DNA of 64,000 bases from Lepas anatifera (GCA_034440635.1 JAOTON010001261.1:1546001-1610000); one strand, 5' to 3'; positions 1-11,962 are shown, counted from the stretch's first letter. Program-made: numbers and translations. The notes: generated by a model not told the origin, from the sequence alone.

Positions 1-1326
1 GACAAGAGACGCTCTTTGCATCCACACGCCACATGAAATGATGCCCAATTGTTGTCCGTCGGACATAGTCATCAGTCGTGAGGCAAGGAGAAAAGAAAGA
101 AAACTGAAAACTGGGAGGTTATTCGATTACGAACCATAGAGTCGATGTTGGCCCTGCAGGGAGGTCATGGGGCGCTGAGGGAATCAGTGTAGGCTGAATG
201 CCATATCGCCGTGCAAGAAATGAGTTCTGGCTGAACCCACACCGCCTATCAAAGGTCCTGAGAGTCTCCAATAAAAGGCATTTCCAGCCTATTGAAGTTA
301 TCGAGCCTTTTCCTCGAACGGCGAATTTGAGATGTAAGCAATCCTCGGAACATGTGCCAGAAACTTTGGAATTTATTCATCAGAGCGAAGGACAGTGTCC
401 AAACAGGTTCGTACACGCAGTCATGCTTTCAGGCTGGCAAAGTAAAAAAAGAGGAGCATGGCTTATAGGAGCGCGACTGGTGTGTTCATGATTCTCATCA
501 TCATCATCATTTTTTATTTGCGTTTTACGTGAAGACAGGACTGAACGAGAGCAGAAAGATGAAAGCAGAGGATCGAGCGGGCATGATGGAGTCAAGCAAA
601 AAAGGCAATAATGAGCAGCAGAACAGAAAACACTTCCGGACTTCTAGAACGTATAGAATAACGTAAAGCGAATGTGTAAATTATACAAACGGAACAAATC
701 ATAATGTCACCTGATGGGGAGCGGAACAAAATCAAAATAAGTCAAAGCGACGGGCAATAGAAAAACATAGACCCAAACATACAAGACCGACAAACATACA
801 AGACAGGACAAACATATAAATACCGGACAACTAGCAAAAATAGAGTAAACGCGGATGAATGAACAAGAAGTGAACATAAAGACGATGGGTAAAACACACA
901 ACAACAAAAAACTAAAGTTCAAGCAGCAAACATAGAAGGAACCAAATCATATAAACAAGTATTTGTTTTCTTGTATGTTTGTCCGGTCTTATATGATATT
1001 CTTCTGTGGAAAGAGCTCGTACAGAGTTCGTCATGGCTAAGAACACTTCGATCCAATGTGAACCACTCAGAATTTTCCCGGACGCTCCGGGACAATTCAT
1101 TTGGAAACCAGGGCTATATCGACATTAGCTTAGTAAAGATCACATCAAACTGTGGTTAAGTCTTATTTGACATCGACACATCAAATCTTAATTGGTGTTT
1201 TTGTATGACATGTGTTTTGTTTTTACATGTTCGCTGTATGGCAACGACGAAGGGCGAAACGTGGGATAATCAACCCTAGGACGGCCATGTCGGTCAATTA
1301 ACCGCTAAAGCTTGGAAAAATAAACA
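1..1326. other. no gene seen; (TCA)n microsatellite
   Basis: No frame reads like a conserved protein. A short (TCA)5 tract lies at 495-510. A motif resembling acatacaagac recurs at about 775-810, and its inverted form appears near 970-990, so a small degenerate inverted repeat may be present. Nothing else is recognised. Confidence 0.5.
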
Positions 1327-2536
1327 ACCCTGTGCTTTGCATTGTACATAAACGACCTACCAGCCGGAATATCCTCTCGGGTTCTTATGTTTGCTGACGA
1401 CGCAAAAATTTATAGGAAAATTGAACACCAAGCAGACGCCTTTGCTCTTCAACAGGATCTACTATATCTCTGTCAGTGGTCAAAAACTTGGAAACTGAAA
1501 CTGAACGCTGCCAAGTGTAAGTCTTTTCGGATGACTCTGAAAACTAAGCCACTGGTAACAAATTATACTATCGAAAACACCGTGCTAGAGCATGTGGAAC
1601 ATATTCGTGATTTAGGCATAACCCTGGACACAAAATTAATCTTCAAGGTGCACATCGATCAAACTGTAAAAATTCTAACCGCGCGCTTGGTGTTCTCATT
1701 CGATCTTTTCAGAAGGCCAACCCGAGAGGATATCTTAATGTTTCATCGGGTTTAGCCTCATATTGCGCTTATGTGCGTTCCAATATGGAGTTTTGCAGTG
1801 TTGCGTGGACTGGCGCTGCTGCATCGCATACCGACCGCCTGAGCCGCATAGAGCACACATTTTTTATATGGCTCAACATGCACAGTCGCCAGCGATCACA
1901 ATCACTAGCCTATAGAGACTTACTGAGACACTTTAAACTTGTATCGGTAGACACTAGGCGAAAGCAGCATGATCTCATTTTAATCCGGAACATTTTTAGG
2001 GGTCGCATTTGTTCTCCCTCTCTTCTTGAGTCATTTTACTTACACGTACCATCTCGTGCCACCCGTCAGCAAGAAACAACAATGCTGCGTGTGCCATATG
2101 CAAGGGTTTGCACGACAAAAGAGGGTCTTTTTACGCGACTTCCGAGGCAACTGAATACATTCTTACATATGTGCCCTGCTGCAGACATCTTTGCCGATAA
2201 TTACGAAACATTTCGTGCAAAAGTCAGGGCCTACGTCGCCGCTTTGTAGCCATGGTTTGGGACTGTGTTTTACCGGACTGTGTTTTATGACTCTTAGAGG
2301 TTTGTGCGCATTAATGTTTTTACTCTTCACGCTCATCATTTTAGCGTTGTATACGCCTGTGCCCTATTGGGTATTTTACTCCGGTTGTACAGTGTTTGTG
2401 CTCTTATCATGTGTATATAATGTCGATTGCCCTCTATACCGATGTACCATTGTTTTATCTCCTCTGCTTTGCCTTTTATTGGGGTCATCCCGTGGGCAAT
2501 GAATTAAATAAATACAAATACAAATACAAATAAATA
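1327..2536 (+). mobile_element. 5'-truncated CR1/Jockey-like non-LTR retrotransposon
   Basis: The piece holds the C-terminal half of a reverse transcriptase, then about 250 bp of 3' UTR, then a short tail of repeated TACAAA-type units at about 2503-2535. Simple-repeat tails are typical of CR1/L2-like elements. The 5' part (endonuclease and most of RT) is missing, as expected from truncated target-primed insertion. No target-site duplication could be identified. The clade is judged from protein style only. Confidence 0.75.
1342..2249 (+). pseudogene. reverse transcriptase remnant, frameshifted
   Basis: Two open frames make one ancestral protein. The first (1342-1755) begins YINDLP and carries the FADD active-site motif of non-LTR reverse transcriptases, then W-LKLNAAKC and a DLGITLD-type motif. 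The second (1773-2249), in another frame, continues with a YRDLLRHFKL segment and the R-x-PYARV / F-x-RLPRQLN C-terminal block found at the end of CR1/Jockey-like ORF2 proteins. A stop and frame change near 1755 break the gene, so it is inactive. A related, more decayed copy lies on the minus strand at 51.5-52.8 kb. Confidence 0.8.
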
Positions 2537-3248
2537 TGTGAAGACACGAAAATATATAACGCCAATATTCCTTAAATTCCCGTAGTTCGTCACATCCCTT
2601 TCGGCTATATGCAATTTTTGCCTCCATTTTGTTTTCAAAGGGAAAAGTTTGATATACCGAGAACGCCCTTACCGACAGTTTGGCTGTTTTTGTTGCTATT
2701 ATTTGTATTTGTTATGCAATTTTGAACACATTCGTGTCACATAACACATGATATACCCTGTTATCTTAAAACAATTCTCCCTGACGTAAAAAAACCACAG
2801 TTAGATAGCTTAACGTTACAGTAGCTGACATAAACATGACAATTACTTGCATACCATTTATTTACATGTGCCACAATTTCAACAACTTGTGACACATACA
2901 AATCTGAACAAATGTAAACACAACATTCACTTATTAACCAGAAATATTGCCACATGTCTCCTACCTAGCGTCCCCAAACCCCTAGTACGCTACTAATCCC
3001 CCTCCCCACTATCATGATGGCATACAGTAAGACTTCCACCCATAACTAAGAGGCAATAGCCCGCTCTCCCTCCAGCATGTGCGTACAAGCACCGCACACA
3101 TTCACCTCTCAAAAACGAAGGTGTGCCGTGTGGCTTTCAGGTTCATTACCAAAAAGAAATCAAAATGGACGGCGTATCCTCCAGTCATATGGGCTGGAAA
3201 TTTCCGGGAAAGCGGACAATCTCCCGTTCAAAGTCACCACCCTCGAAC
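2537..3248. other. no feature recognised
   Basis: AT-rich non-coding DNA up to about 2950, then a more pyrimidine-rich stretch. I see no conserved frame, RNA gene or clear repeat. Confidence 0.45.
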
Positions 3249-3409
3249 CAGTGGCGGATCCAGGACTTTATTTCAAAGGGGCTGGGGGGCTCGAGTCTGA
3301 CCCGCCATTGCCTCGTATCAGCTTCCGCCGATGTATTAACTACAGGCACTCGGACGTTTCGGGGAGGGGCCTTGAACCCCCCCCAAGCTCCCCCTTGTAT
3401 CCGCCGCTG
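3249..3409 (+). mobile_element. hAT-like MITE, family CAGTGGCGGATCC
   Basis: Terminal inverted repeats start CAGTGGCGGATCCAG on the left and, reverse-complemented, CAGCGGCGGATACAA on the right. The body has the G-rich then C-rich layout shared by several copies here (28183, 31799, 37798). The flanks ccctcgaac and ccctcaac are a plausible eroded 8-bp target duplication, as in hAT elements. No coding capacity. Confidence 0.7.
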
Positions 3410-3639
3410 CCCTCAACCAACAAGACTCTGGGATTTGTAGTGCTCTACTTCCCGAATTTTCCTCCAGTTCAAGCTGGGCTGTATGTATTTGCTTGATTCT
3501 AGAAAGTGCTAGTGATGCCGAATTCAAAGCCTCGTCCGAATGAATTTCATTCCAGTCCAAACAATATGCAATTACACAGTCTTACTCCTCAACGTGGTGC
3601 GTGCAATTTCGGACATCACCTTTGACCTGTGGCTCTCGG

Positions 3640-3842
3640 TCTCAAGCGCACAATGTCCCTACTCCTCTGCGCATCGCCTCACACAGCTCCCGGTGAAGCG
3701 TCGCCCAGAGGTCACGGAGTCCGACAAAGGTCACCCCGGTGGCGTGCCCCCAGGCGCTCTGACTGGCTGCACGGTATAAAACAGGAGCAGGACCTGCCAA
3801 ACCAATTCAGTGTGGGCAGACAGATAACAGTATGCCTATGTA
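3640..3842 (+). promoter_or_regulatory. candidate TATA/Inr core promoter
   Basis: A relatively CpG-rich stretch ends in a TATAAAA box at 3775-3781. Thirty-four bases from its first T lies TTCAGT at 3806-3811, which fits the arthropod initiator TCAGT with the start A at 3809. A possible 5' splice site (gtaaga) follows at about 3839. The AGGTCA-like half-sites upstream (gaggtcac, aaggtcac) are in the same block. No downstream exon was recognised, so this may be a chance match or a decayed promoter. Confidence 0.3.
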
Positions 3843-4785
3843 AGAAAAATTAAACGATGAATTGCGTTGAATTTGAGTAGATTCACACTTTAAGCGTAAT
3901 TACGTGCCTAGCTCTTATCAGGAGCTCTCCAGCTGTAAAATTAGTTCGCTGTACCAAACAGCGAAATATGTGTCGATACCCGTATTATAATGTACTATAT
4001 TCCTGAGTGCTGAATGTTGCACAGACAGCTTTTGTCAAAAGTGAATTCAAAGACAGAAGTAGGTTCGTGTGAAGCGAATGTTGACCCATCAGCCTCAGTT
4101 CTAGGTAGTTAGTGCCTTTGCTCGCAGAGTAAGCGCGAAGCACTGGCGGCTTCCGACATGGTCCAACCGCCTTTGAATTTGTCCGTCCAGTGGTTAACAT
4201 TTTGTAATCAAATTTGCCCCGCCCAGTTATTATTTTCAGAAGTCAATTTTTGGACATGCGTCTAACCAAAATGCAGAAATGGCTTTCATGGCCGATTAGC
4301 TTCATTCAGCAAATGCGCACTTCGTCGCATAAACTGCCTCTATAGAAGCTATTTCTGGTTTAGAGGCTTCTAGGCCTCTGATGTCTACATATTCTCTGAT
4401 GCCTACTGATGCGCACATACTGTCATGTCCTTTTACCAAGGCTTCGTAGAAACTATCTGTAGCTCGGATGAAGTGACAGAGTTTTGCACGCTACCCATCA
4501 AAGGATTACTACCAAAGCCGACAGCTCCAAATCTAACCCTTCTTTGAGAAGTGAAAGACAGAATTCAAGATAGCACTGACACTCTGCACCGTCTAACGTT
4601 TCAAGAGTGTAACCAGAATCATTAACGGTGACGCCCCTTCCCCCCACACACACACTGACTGACTGAAAGCTGCGAGCAGACTATGAAAAAATGACGGAGT
4701 AAACTAAAACGGTATAGCTCTCGGTGCAGTGAAGCAGTGGTAATCAACTCTCAAGGTATTCCCAGTGATTTTTCGTGATCAGCGC
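3843..4785. other. no feature recognised
   Basis: Mixed-composition DNA without a convincing frame, RNA gene or repeat end. Confidence 0.4.
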
Positions 4786-4789
4786 TTAA

Positions 4790-5236
4790 AGGGAATGCGG
4801 CACCTCGGTTGAATCCTGGAATTTAGTGAAATTAGGCATACTTTTAGCGAAAAATGATTAGACCACTCATGATATCCCTGAAAAATGTTCAATAAGCTCA
4901 ATATTTTGTTTTTAAAAATACTCCTCTAGGAAAATAAATAAATATCTGCCTGTGGGTGATGTCATGATCTGGTAACCACTACCATACTTGAAATGCTTCA
5001 AGGGCTTCGATTGGCTGATGCCCATCGTGACGTCAGCATATGTCATCACACCAGCAGCTCACAACAATGGCCGCCCGACGAGGGGTTGATGAGGGGTTGG
5101 TGTCTGGTAGGTTTTCCTTTTTCTACGGAAATATCGGGTTCCAAGACAAATGATATATGGAGTACCGGGTTTTCCGACTCGCTCTACAATTTGACTTTCT
5201 CAGTTAAAATCAAATTATGAAGGTACCACATTCCCT
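4790..5236. mobile_element. TTAA-flanked MITE with AGGGAATG ends
   Basis: The left end AGGGAATGCGGCACCT and the reverse complement of the right end, AGGGAATGTGGTACCTT, form terminal inverted repeats. Each end abuts TTAA (4786-4789 and 5237-5240), the duplication made by piggyBac-type transposases. The 447-bp body has no protein-like frame. The right TTAA is also the left TTAA of the next element. The superfamily is inferred from the target site; the ends are not the classic CCC. Confidence 0.75.
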
Positions 5237-5240
5237 TTAA

Positions 5241-5471
5241 CCCGTTTCTGGCCAGGGTATCATTTATGATACCCACAACTTATACATTTACGAACTGGCA
5301 AAACTGTTTCTTGTGTGGCGGTACATGGTGGTGGCTGCGTGCATGACTCACTGCTGTATCCGCGCTCCGATTACCGTTAACGTTTCCCCGTTTTCTGTTC
5401 ATTTTCCCATCGTATTTCAGATTTTTTCATTTCACGATAATCGAAATAAAAAAATTACAGCTGAAAACGGG
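5241..5471. mobile_element. TTAA-flanked MITE with CCCGTTT ends
   Basis: This 231-bp element starts CCCGTTTCTGG and ends AAAACGGG, between TTAA at 5237-5240 and 5472-5475. CCC ends plus TTAA match piggyBac-like elements. Near the left end lies a small hairpin, GGGTATCATTTATGATACCC. There is no open frame, so it would need a transposase supplied in trans. Confidence 0.75.
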
Positions 5472-5526
5472 TTAAGAGGCTTACGTGTATCGCACTCTCA
5501 CAATTCTCACAGTTTGCGTCATCCTG

Positions 5527-5630
5527 CATAGAGCCTGCAATGCTGCAGGGACCATAGAGCCTGCAATGCTGCAGTGACCATAGAGCCTGCAATGCTGCAG
5601 GGACCATAGAGCCTGCAATGCTGCAGTGGA
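5527..5630. repeat. 26-bp tandem repeat, four copies
   Basis: The unit catagagcctgcaatgctg plus caggga/cagtga is repeated four times with almost no divergence. Copies alternate between ggga and gtga at the end of the unit. Each unit contains CTGCAATGCTGCAG-type dyad symmetry. Confidence 0.9.
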
Positions 5631-5742
5631 TGAGAGTGAAGCGTAGGTGTCACAGACCATCCGTCGACCATTTGCCAGCTGTGATTGCCTTGTATGAACA
5701 TTGTTATCTCAAGCATTGCTACCACCAAATACCAGGTGAGGG

Positions 5743-5874
5743 CAGGGGCAGACGCAGGAGCGCCGTTGGGGGGGCAACTCGGGAGAAATAGTAAAAACAT
5801 AGTTTTTAAAGAAATTCGGCCAAAATTAAGCCATTTAAGGGTCATGGCTCTTGCTCCCCCTGCGTCTGCCAGTG
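5743..5874. mobile_element. 132-bp hAT-like MITE
   Basis: Left end CAGGGGCAGACGCAGG; right end reverse-complemented CACTGGCAGACGCAGG. The flanking octamers ggtgaggg (5735-5742) and ggtgaagg (5875-5882) match at 7 of 8 bases, which fits a hAT target duplication. Non-coding. Confidence 0.8.
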
Positions 5875-6195
5875 GGTGAAGGTGCGAGTTTTCTTAACAT
5901 TTCTTCTCCTAAGAAATTACGTTCGTCATTGACTGGTCGACAACCTTGGCCGTTTCTCAGCTGCTACAACTCCGCTTGATTAGCATCTCCACCGGATACG
6001 TCCGACCTGCCCGAGAGGTGAAGCCAGATTAGGGTCACGAAGAGAACCATCGACTGCACTGGTTCCTCCATAAATAGGTGAAACCTGTCCTCTGCAAACT
6101 CCGGTCCATACTGACTATTCTAAGTAGCGTACGGAGTGTTAAGCATGCCACCGCAATAAAAACAGCCCACATTGTTATCGTATAGCCCCACACGG

Positions 6196-6330
6196 CAGTG
6201 GCGGATCCAGGACGTCACTCCGCGGGGGGCTAGGGGATCAAGCCTCCCTCGCTATTGCCTCTGAACAACCTCTGGCTACGCATTTATTATAGTCACACTG
6301 ACATTTCGGGGGAGGCTCCAAAGTCAGAAG
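6196..6330 (+). mobile_element. 3'-truncated hAT-like MITE (CAGTGGCGGATCC family)
   Basis: It opens with CAGTGGCGGATCCAGGA and continues with the family's internal landmarks (a CTCTGAACAACCTCTGG-like block and ACATTTCGGGGGAGG). The right inverted repeat is missing. Compare the complete copy at 31799-31929. Confidence 0.65.
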
Positions 6331-6677
6331 ACCCGTCAGATCACTGTGGTTGTCATGCTCCTGAACCTTACACACCACCCGCTGAAACTATCCTCTCTTG
6401 ACTGTTCCAACCCGGGTAGACTGTCGTTTCAACAGAATCCAAGGTCACCGTGACTCTACAACGCCCGGGGTGGTCTGAAGCGGTCTGGTACATTTGTACA
6501 TAAACTCCCCGCCCGGTTTCCCCGCGCAGCCGCACCCGAGTCTAACGCAGAAATAGCGTTTCGCTTGCAGTGAAATAAAAGAAAAACAGTTTAAGTGCAT
6601 AAAACTACCGAAAAGATTCTTCCAACGTCAAAGTCGAGCATACACGCTATGAATCATGACCGAGTCAGGGTGATGTT

Positions 6678-6895
6678 GAGATATTTTATTTTTTATTAGA
6701 GCCACTCCCAACAGGCACACTTGCCCAATTACAGGATGTATTGGCGTGGGTATTTAAGGATCCTCTCCACCGGGTCAGATCGGACACTGAAGGCGGTTTC
6801 CTGCCGTGGGGATTGAACCCACATTAATCCATGCTATCCGATCCGAAGACTGGCAACGAAGCCACTAGGCCACCCCGGCCCCGGCCCCCATTCGA
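6678..6895 (-). mobile_element. tRNA-derived SINE, minus strand
   Basis: Read on the minus strand, it starts with a tRNA-like head: GGTGGCCTAGTGGCTTC resembles box A and GGGTTCAATCCCCAC resembles box B of RNA polymerase III promoters. A non-tRNA body follows, ending in GAGTGGCTCTAATAAAAAAT, an A-rich tail. A 3' piece of the same family is at 34862-34945. The tRNA type was not determined. Confidence 0.75.
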
Positions 6896-7740
6896 ATTTG
6901 CTCGACTGCGCATCGTCCTAAAGCACTCCGAAAGCTATTGCTCACATAATTCTGCCGCACATATCAGAGAAGATTGCGCAAAAATACTGTAACCTCGGTC
7001 TCAGATACGAATCCGCATTGCGACGGATAAGGAAAAACAGAGGCTGAGATGTAGATTCAGTACTTCAGAAGACCACTTTTCATAGTTATCTTAAGCATTT
7101 TATAAGGGGCTTTGCAGCTCAAGCCAATCAAAAAATGTTTCTTGCGAAAACTACCACTATATGCCACTGTGCTTAGTACGACGTTAAGCTTTGGCTTCTA
7201 AATCAACCCTTCATTGTGGGAGTTGCCCGTTCGGGTGGTGGTGTCGGAGTTTCTGTGACAAGTCCCTTCATGACTAGTGAGACCCCGACTCCAACATTCG
7301 CACTGGGAACAACTTGGACAAATCTTGGGAAATCTTGAAATATGAGAAAACATTTTTTTCAGGACTGAAGCTCAACCGCAAGCTGACTTCGGTGTCTCAT
7401 GTAGATGAACTGAAGGTGAAGATGGCAAAGCGAAGAGTATGTATATCTGTGATCGCAGGTAGAAGCTGTGCTGGTCACAGGCCAACAGTGCGCACTCCGT
7501 ATCTCAGGTACACCTAGTCAATATTCGACTCCGGCGCCGCAATATTCTCCAAGCATGCAGACCCTGTCATGAAGGAACGTCTAGCGACAGAGCAATGTAG
7601 ATGCCCCCGCTTCATCACCTGCTACATCCAGCTCCCCAGTCAGCAGAGGCCAAACTCTCACCACTCCCAGTGCCAGCGAAGGAGTTGGCAGCCATAGAGT
7701 ACACTCGCATTATCCGCTTCCCCCGCGGGATCCGACAGGT
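6896..7740. other. no feature recognised
   Basis: No protein-like frame or repeat end. The last 200 bp may be a decayed extension of the following coding remnant. Confidence 0.35.
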
Positions 7741-7746
7741 GAGCTA

Positions 7747-8210
7747 ATGGAAAGGTCACAGCCACCCAGGCGGCGATACCACGCCCACGAAGCATGGGAG
7801 CGTCACTGTTCTGCAGCGTCATCTAAAGGTGATCCAGCTCACGCACTGGAAGATGAGGACATCGAGCTCCAACAAAAGCCATGTTTCCGCAGGATCAGCA
7901 GATGGGTCCACGACACGACAGGACTGGATGAAATACCAGAAGAACCCTTGGTACTCTATCAGGGATTGCCACCGTGGCAGCAACAAGAGGATTGTGTACA
8001 TTATACTTGGATTTTCACGTCCATAACAAACAGATCCACCAGAAAAACGGAAAGCAGCGGCATTAGAAACACTGTCACTTATTGGGGACATCGACTGTGC
8101 AACTTGGTTTGATGGTTATGCAAAGGGTGGTAGAACGTAAGCAGGAGGAGCCCTTATTGAGCTTCATCGCGATAAGCGCACCTTAGACTGAAGAGCGGCA
8201 GCCGAACTGT
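7747..8210 (+). pseudogene. possible non-LTR element remnant with RNase H-like motif
   Basis: A 121-codon frame (7747-8112) is followed in another frame by D-G-Y-A-K-G-G-R-T, a stop, then AGGALIEL. That resembles the DGSA-x-GG...GGAG start of the RNase H domain carried by some non-LTR elements. The first frame has a coding-like stretch (RRISRW...LYQGLPPW) that I cannot place. Stops and frame changes show decay. This is a motif-level guess only. Confidence 0.3.
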
Positions 8211-8214
8211 GTGC

Positions 8215-10740
8215 GGTAGCGTGAGGGCAGAGTGACAATCCCACAGCCTGCTCAGCCACCAGCATTCTCCGGCTCAATAATTTAAACTGCACTCTTCTGC
8301 ACAGATTCCTTGTGAAGCGTCCAGATGCTTTCACGTGGATCAGCCTTCCTTCACTCATTATCGCTTCATTCACTGACTTCGCCTCCTTCGCTGATTTTAT
8401 CGGAAAATTATGCGTATTGTAGCATGATAGCAAGCAAAGCTGTAATAACCTACAACTTCGAGGAACAGTAGAGTGAGCGCACTCCAACTATCTGGCGGGT
8501 AGCTGTCTTTGTTATTTCAAAGTTGCGTTGTTTGCCCCGAAGATAAGATTATCATTTTAAAGTGTTAGAACACGCACGTTAAACCATGCGGAACACTGAA
8601 ACCGTCAAAGAAGTTGGGATACTGTTTCAGTAGACGGTGTTGAGAAAGGCCCAGAAAGATTTTTTGGTAGGATGTTTGGTTTTAAGGTTTTGTTTTACCT
8701 CTCCAGAACAACCGGGAACTAGTTAGAAATGTAACCCGTTACAGATATTGTTAGATTCCGTTGCCGACCCTGCTGGATGTGAATGTGTCTTTGTTCGACA
8801 TCTGTGCCTTGACAACAGGCAGATATTACAAAGGCAGAGTTGTGCCTGGAGTGGACTATTCGTCTCATACAGCAGACACAGGAATGCCAATACCAGACAT
8901 TTACAGGGAATGCCACCTAAATAATGATATTAGAACTGATATGTCCGTGTGATGGAACATGCCACTAGAACCAATGATTTATATTTTATTTGTGACAGAA
9001 CTCACCATTTGCCGTAGGCGCAGGAACCGGGGAAGGGGACAGGAGGCGACTTCCCCATAAATCTCGCACTGGGGGACAATGTCCCCCAACTTTAAGTCGA
9101 TTCTAGACCTTTTCCGTTAACAAATCAAGTGATAGGTCGAATCACCTTTGACCCCAACGGTGGTGAAAACTTTTGCCCCCTCCCCCTGGTATGTTCGCGC
9201 TCCTGCATTCTTTCTCTCCACACATGTCCGGCATCCAGCTACTTCAACACTCAACTGGCCCTCTCCGCCGGGCCACATGCCCCAAGGGCCTGACCTGATG
9301 TCATGCATGACGTCAGTCACGCACAGCTCATAACAGCACACCTCCCTCGTAACGATGCTTAGAAAAAGTTCATGCGCCTATGTCGTTTGCAGCCAAACAT
9401 CATGCATTTGGAGGGGGAGGGTATTTAGACCCCATCGGGCCTTAACTGCCCGCCCCGAGAACTACGCATCCGCGCCAGCTGCTGGGCCCGTGCGGAGGCG
9501 GGCCTTAGTGGGGGGATCTTAGTGTATTAAAAAAGGAACACGCTTACGAAGTTACATTTTTCCGTAAAGGATGAGCTCTGAGAGGAGGGAAATAAGGCCA
9601 GAGTCTTATGCATTTTTCTTTCTTCTTTTTACCGTTTGTCCCACTTAAGAGGTTGGTGGTTTATTCCCTGTCAGCTATCCCAATCCACTGTCCCACTCTC
9701 CACATGTTGATATATTTTACGATACCACAATAGTACTAGTGACTGGAATGAGCTCATAGGAGCACCTAACAATATTTTGTTTTCGTCTCTGCTGTTACGG
9801 GATGTCGTATTCGAAAACAACGCGCTGAAGCAAGCGGGCTGAGTGCCCGGCTCTCTCCCGCTCAGGCAAGCAATGGACTCAATAATCTTCGGAGGTGTTT
9901 GCTATCATTCAGCGCTATGCTGGGCACATACTCAGCTTTTGAGTGTGGTGATATTCCTTGCTTTTGTAGTCAGCGCCGGCGGCGATGAGTGGAGTCGCTT
10001 ATGCAATGATATCCAGAGAGCTTCTTTCCTGTTCTACTGGTAGAAGGTCGCCTGCCACTGACAATTGTATTGCAATACTCCTGGGGTAGGCTTCCGTACC
10101 GTACACGTATGTATGCCTTAACTGCTCGTCACTTGTCATAATTACACCACCAGAAACTAAATCAAAAGTGACGGTGAAAGGAAAAAGCTCACAGGGGATC
10201 CCACCACCTGCATTTATGGCTGACAGCTGCAGGCAGTGCATCGCACTGTACACGGGGGCCGCCGACGGGCGCTCTCGCACGGCTCATCGGATATGTGAGC
10301 ACTGCATCATTTGGTGCAGTGGAAGGCGAAATAGCATTGGCTGTCTGACATGTCGCTCTTCCACTTCTGAATAATATACACCATTCGAAGTCAAAGCAAG
10401 CACCGGTATTGAAATTGTGAGCCTGGTGTTGATACATCGGAATGGTTTGACATAGCTGCCATCACTATAAAAGACGTAGAGTGATTTCAGCCTGCTACCG
10501 TAAGACGTATCCGCAGTACAGAACGGCAATAATCCGCTGCCACGCTGTCTACTGCAATTCCAAGTAGTTTTAGAAGGAACAAGTGGTAACTGATTCGCCT
10601 GAGATACATAGTCACAGCGTTAGTGCTATAGTCGTGACTATATACCCTGAATAGCAAATGGTTAACTTTTTATTATTCGGTTTGCTTGTGGCAGCATTAT
10701 TGGAAAATGGTTAACTGTTATTGGCTTCTAAACGTAATTC
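8215..10740. other. no gene; scattered MITE-like ends
   Basis: No conserved frame was found. At about 9014-9090 a segment beginning gtaggcgcaggaaccgggg, followed by C-rich DNA, resembles one end of a small MITE, but no partner end was found. The rest is unassigned. Confidence 0.4.
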
Positions 10741-10746
10741 AAATAG

Positions 10747-10935
10747 GGGGTGCGGTGGTATGGTGGTTAGCACGCTCACTTTCCACACGGCTGACCCAGG
10801 TTCAAAGCCCGGAGGCTTCCCTGAACAAGGAGCAAGCTGGCTCCCGAGAAACCCTTCTAGAAGGGAAAGAGTTGGTGATGCCATATGACTCTGGCAGTTG
10901 GTACGTCGATAAGCCCCAATTGTTAAGCATGATAA
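10747..10935 (+). mobile_element. tRNA-derived SINE (CCATATGAC tail family)
   Basis: The head GGTATGGTGGTTAGCACGC resembles pol III box A, and ACCCAGGTTCAAAGCCCGG resembles box B. The 3' body contains GATGCCATATGACTCTGGC and CGTCGATAAGCCCCAATTG. The same body is joined to other tRNA-like heads at 22588, 23585 and, inverted, 49411. Confidence 0.75.
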
Positions 10936-10939
10936 ACAT

Positions 10940-11378
10940 CGCTGTGACAAACAGCGTACAGTACCACTTTCTGGACATTTTACTTTATTTTGTAGCTCAT
11001 AATTGATGTGGGAACATAAGCTAATATTTCCACAGGTACATACAAGCAGTGCCATCCTGAACCGTGTTGTTGCGAGGAGCAGTCTCGTTGGCTCCAGCTG
11101 GGACGTCGTTTCCGTTTTTTTACGGGTTTCTTCTACATAGCTCTGAAACATCGCTTCCGTTTTATGGGATTTTCCACCAGAACGTTTGGGCGTCACTTCC
11201 ATTTGTGCTGGATTCTCCTCCATAGCCGCTGGGCTGTCGCTTCTGTTTTATGGGATTCCCCTCCCATTAGAGAATGAGAACGATTTGAGTGCCATATCTA
11301 TGATAATGAGACGCCTTGTTTGTCTCGTCACTATTTGCACGCGCGCTGTGCTGTGAAATAGATTCGCTTAGAACGTGA
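10940..11378. other. no feature recognised
   Basis: Non-coding DNA between the SINE and the next MITE. Confidence 0.4.
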
Positions 11379-11386
11379 ACGCAAGC

Positions 11387-11580
11387 CAGGGGCGTAGTCA
11401 GGACTTGCTCAGGGGGGGGACGACGCCCCGAAAAGCGCCCCTGGGACACCGCCAAAAGGGCCCCGATGGAAAAAATCGCCCTGCTTGTTACAGAATCGTG
11501 TCCTCAGGGGGGCCCTTCGGGCACTCAGGTGGGGGGGCGGCTGTCCCTGCCGCACCCCCGCCCCCTTGGCTACGCCCCTG
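11387..11580. mobile_element. 194-bp hAT-like MITE with perfect TSD
   Basis: Ends are CAGGGGCGTAGTCAGG and, reverse-complemented, CAGGGGCGTAGCCAAGG. The octamer acgcaagc flanks both sides exactly (11379-11386 and 11581-11588), diagnostic of hAT-type insertion. The interior is strongly G/C-skewed and non-coding. Confidence 0.9.
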
Positions 11581-11588
11581 ACGCAAGC

Positions 11589-11962
11589 TACTGTTTACTT
11601 CCTGGACCCGGGGGTGTATTTCCGAAACACGGAACTCGCCACACAGGCATTTCTTTAAAGCAATATTCAGAGAAATACAAACCCCCACGGTGTTCAATGC
11701 GAATATAATAGAAAGCAGCGTTTTGGCCGACAAGCGCTTTATTCGGGGCGTTTAGGGCACGCCGACCTCGATGGTCATATGCCATTGGGAAATGGTGAAA
11801 TAGGGGAATAGCTAGGTTTGGGCCAGAAGTGCAGTCTGCAGGGTCAGCACCAATTCCTGACGTGCAAACCGTTAGAAATCCCCCACCACCTTAGCTGGTT
11901 ACTTGTTAGCTGTAAGAACAAAATGAAGGCATCACGGCGGTGCTGCCTCCCGCCCCTCTCCC
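11589..11962. other. no feature recognised
   Basis: Non-coding DNA between the hAT MITE and the TTAA element. Confidence 0.4.

Noticed and set aside
5519..5845. 108-codon minus-strand frame with repeated LQHCRLYG
   Set aside because: The repetition comes from the 26-bp tandem repeat and the rest overlaps a MITE.
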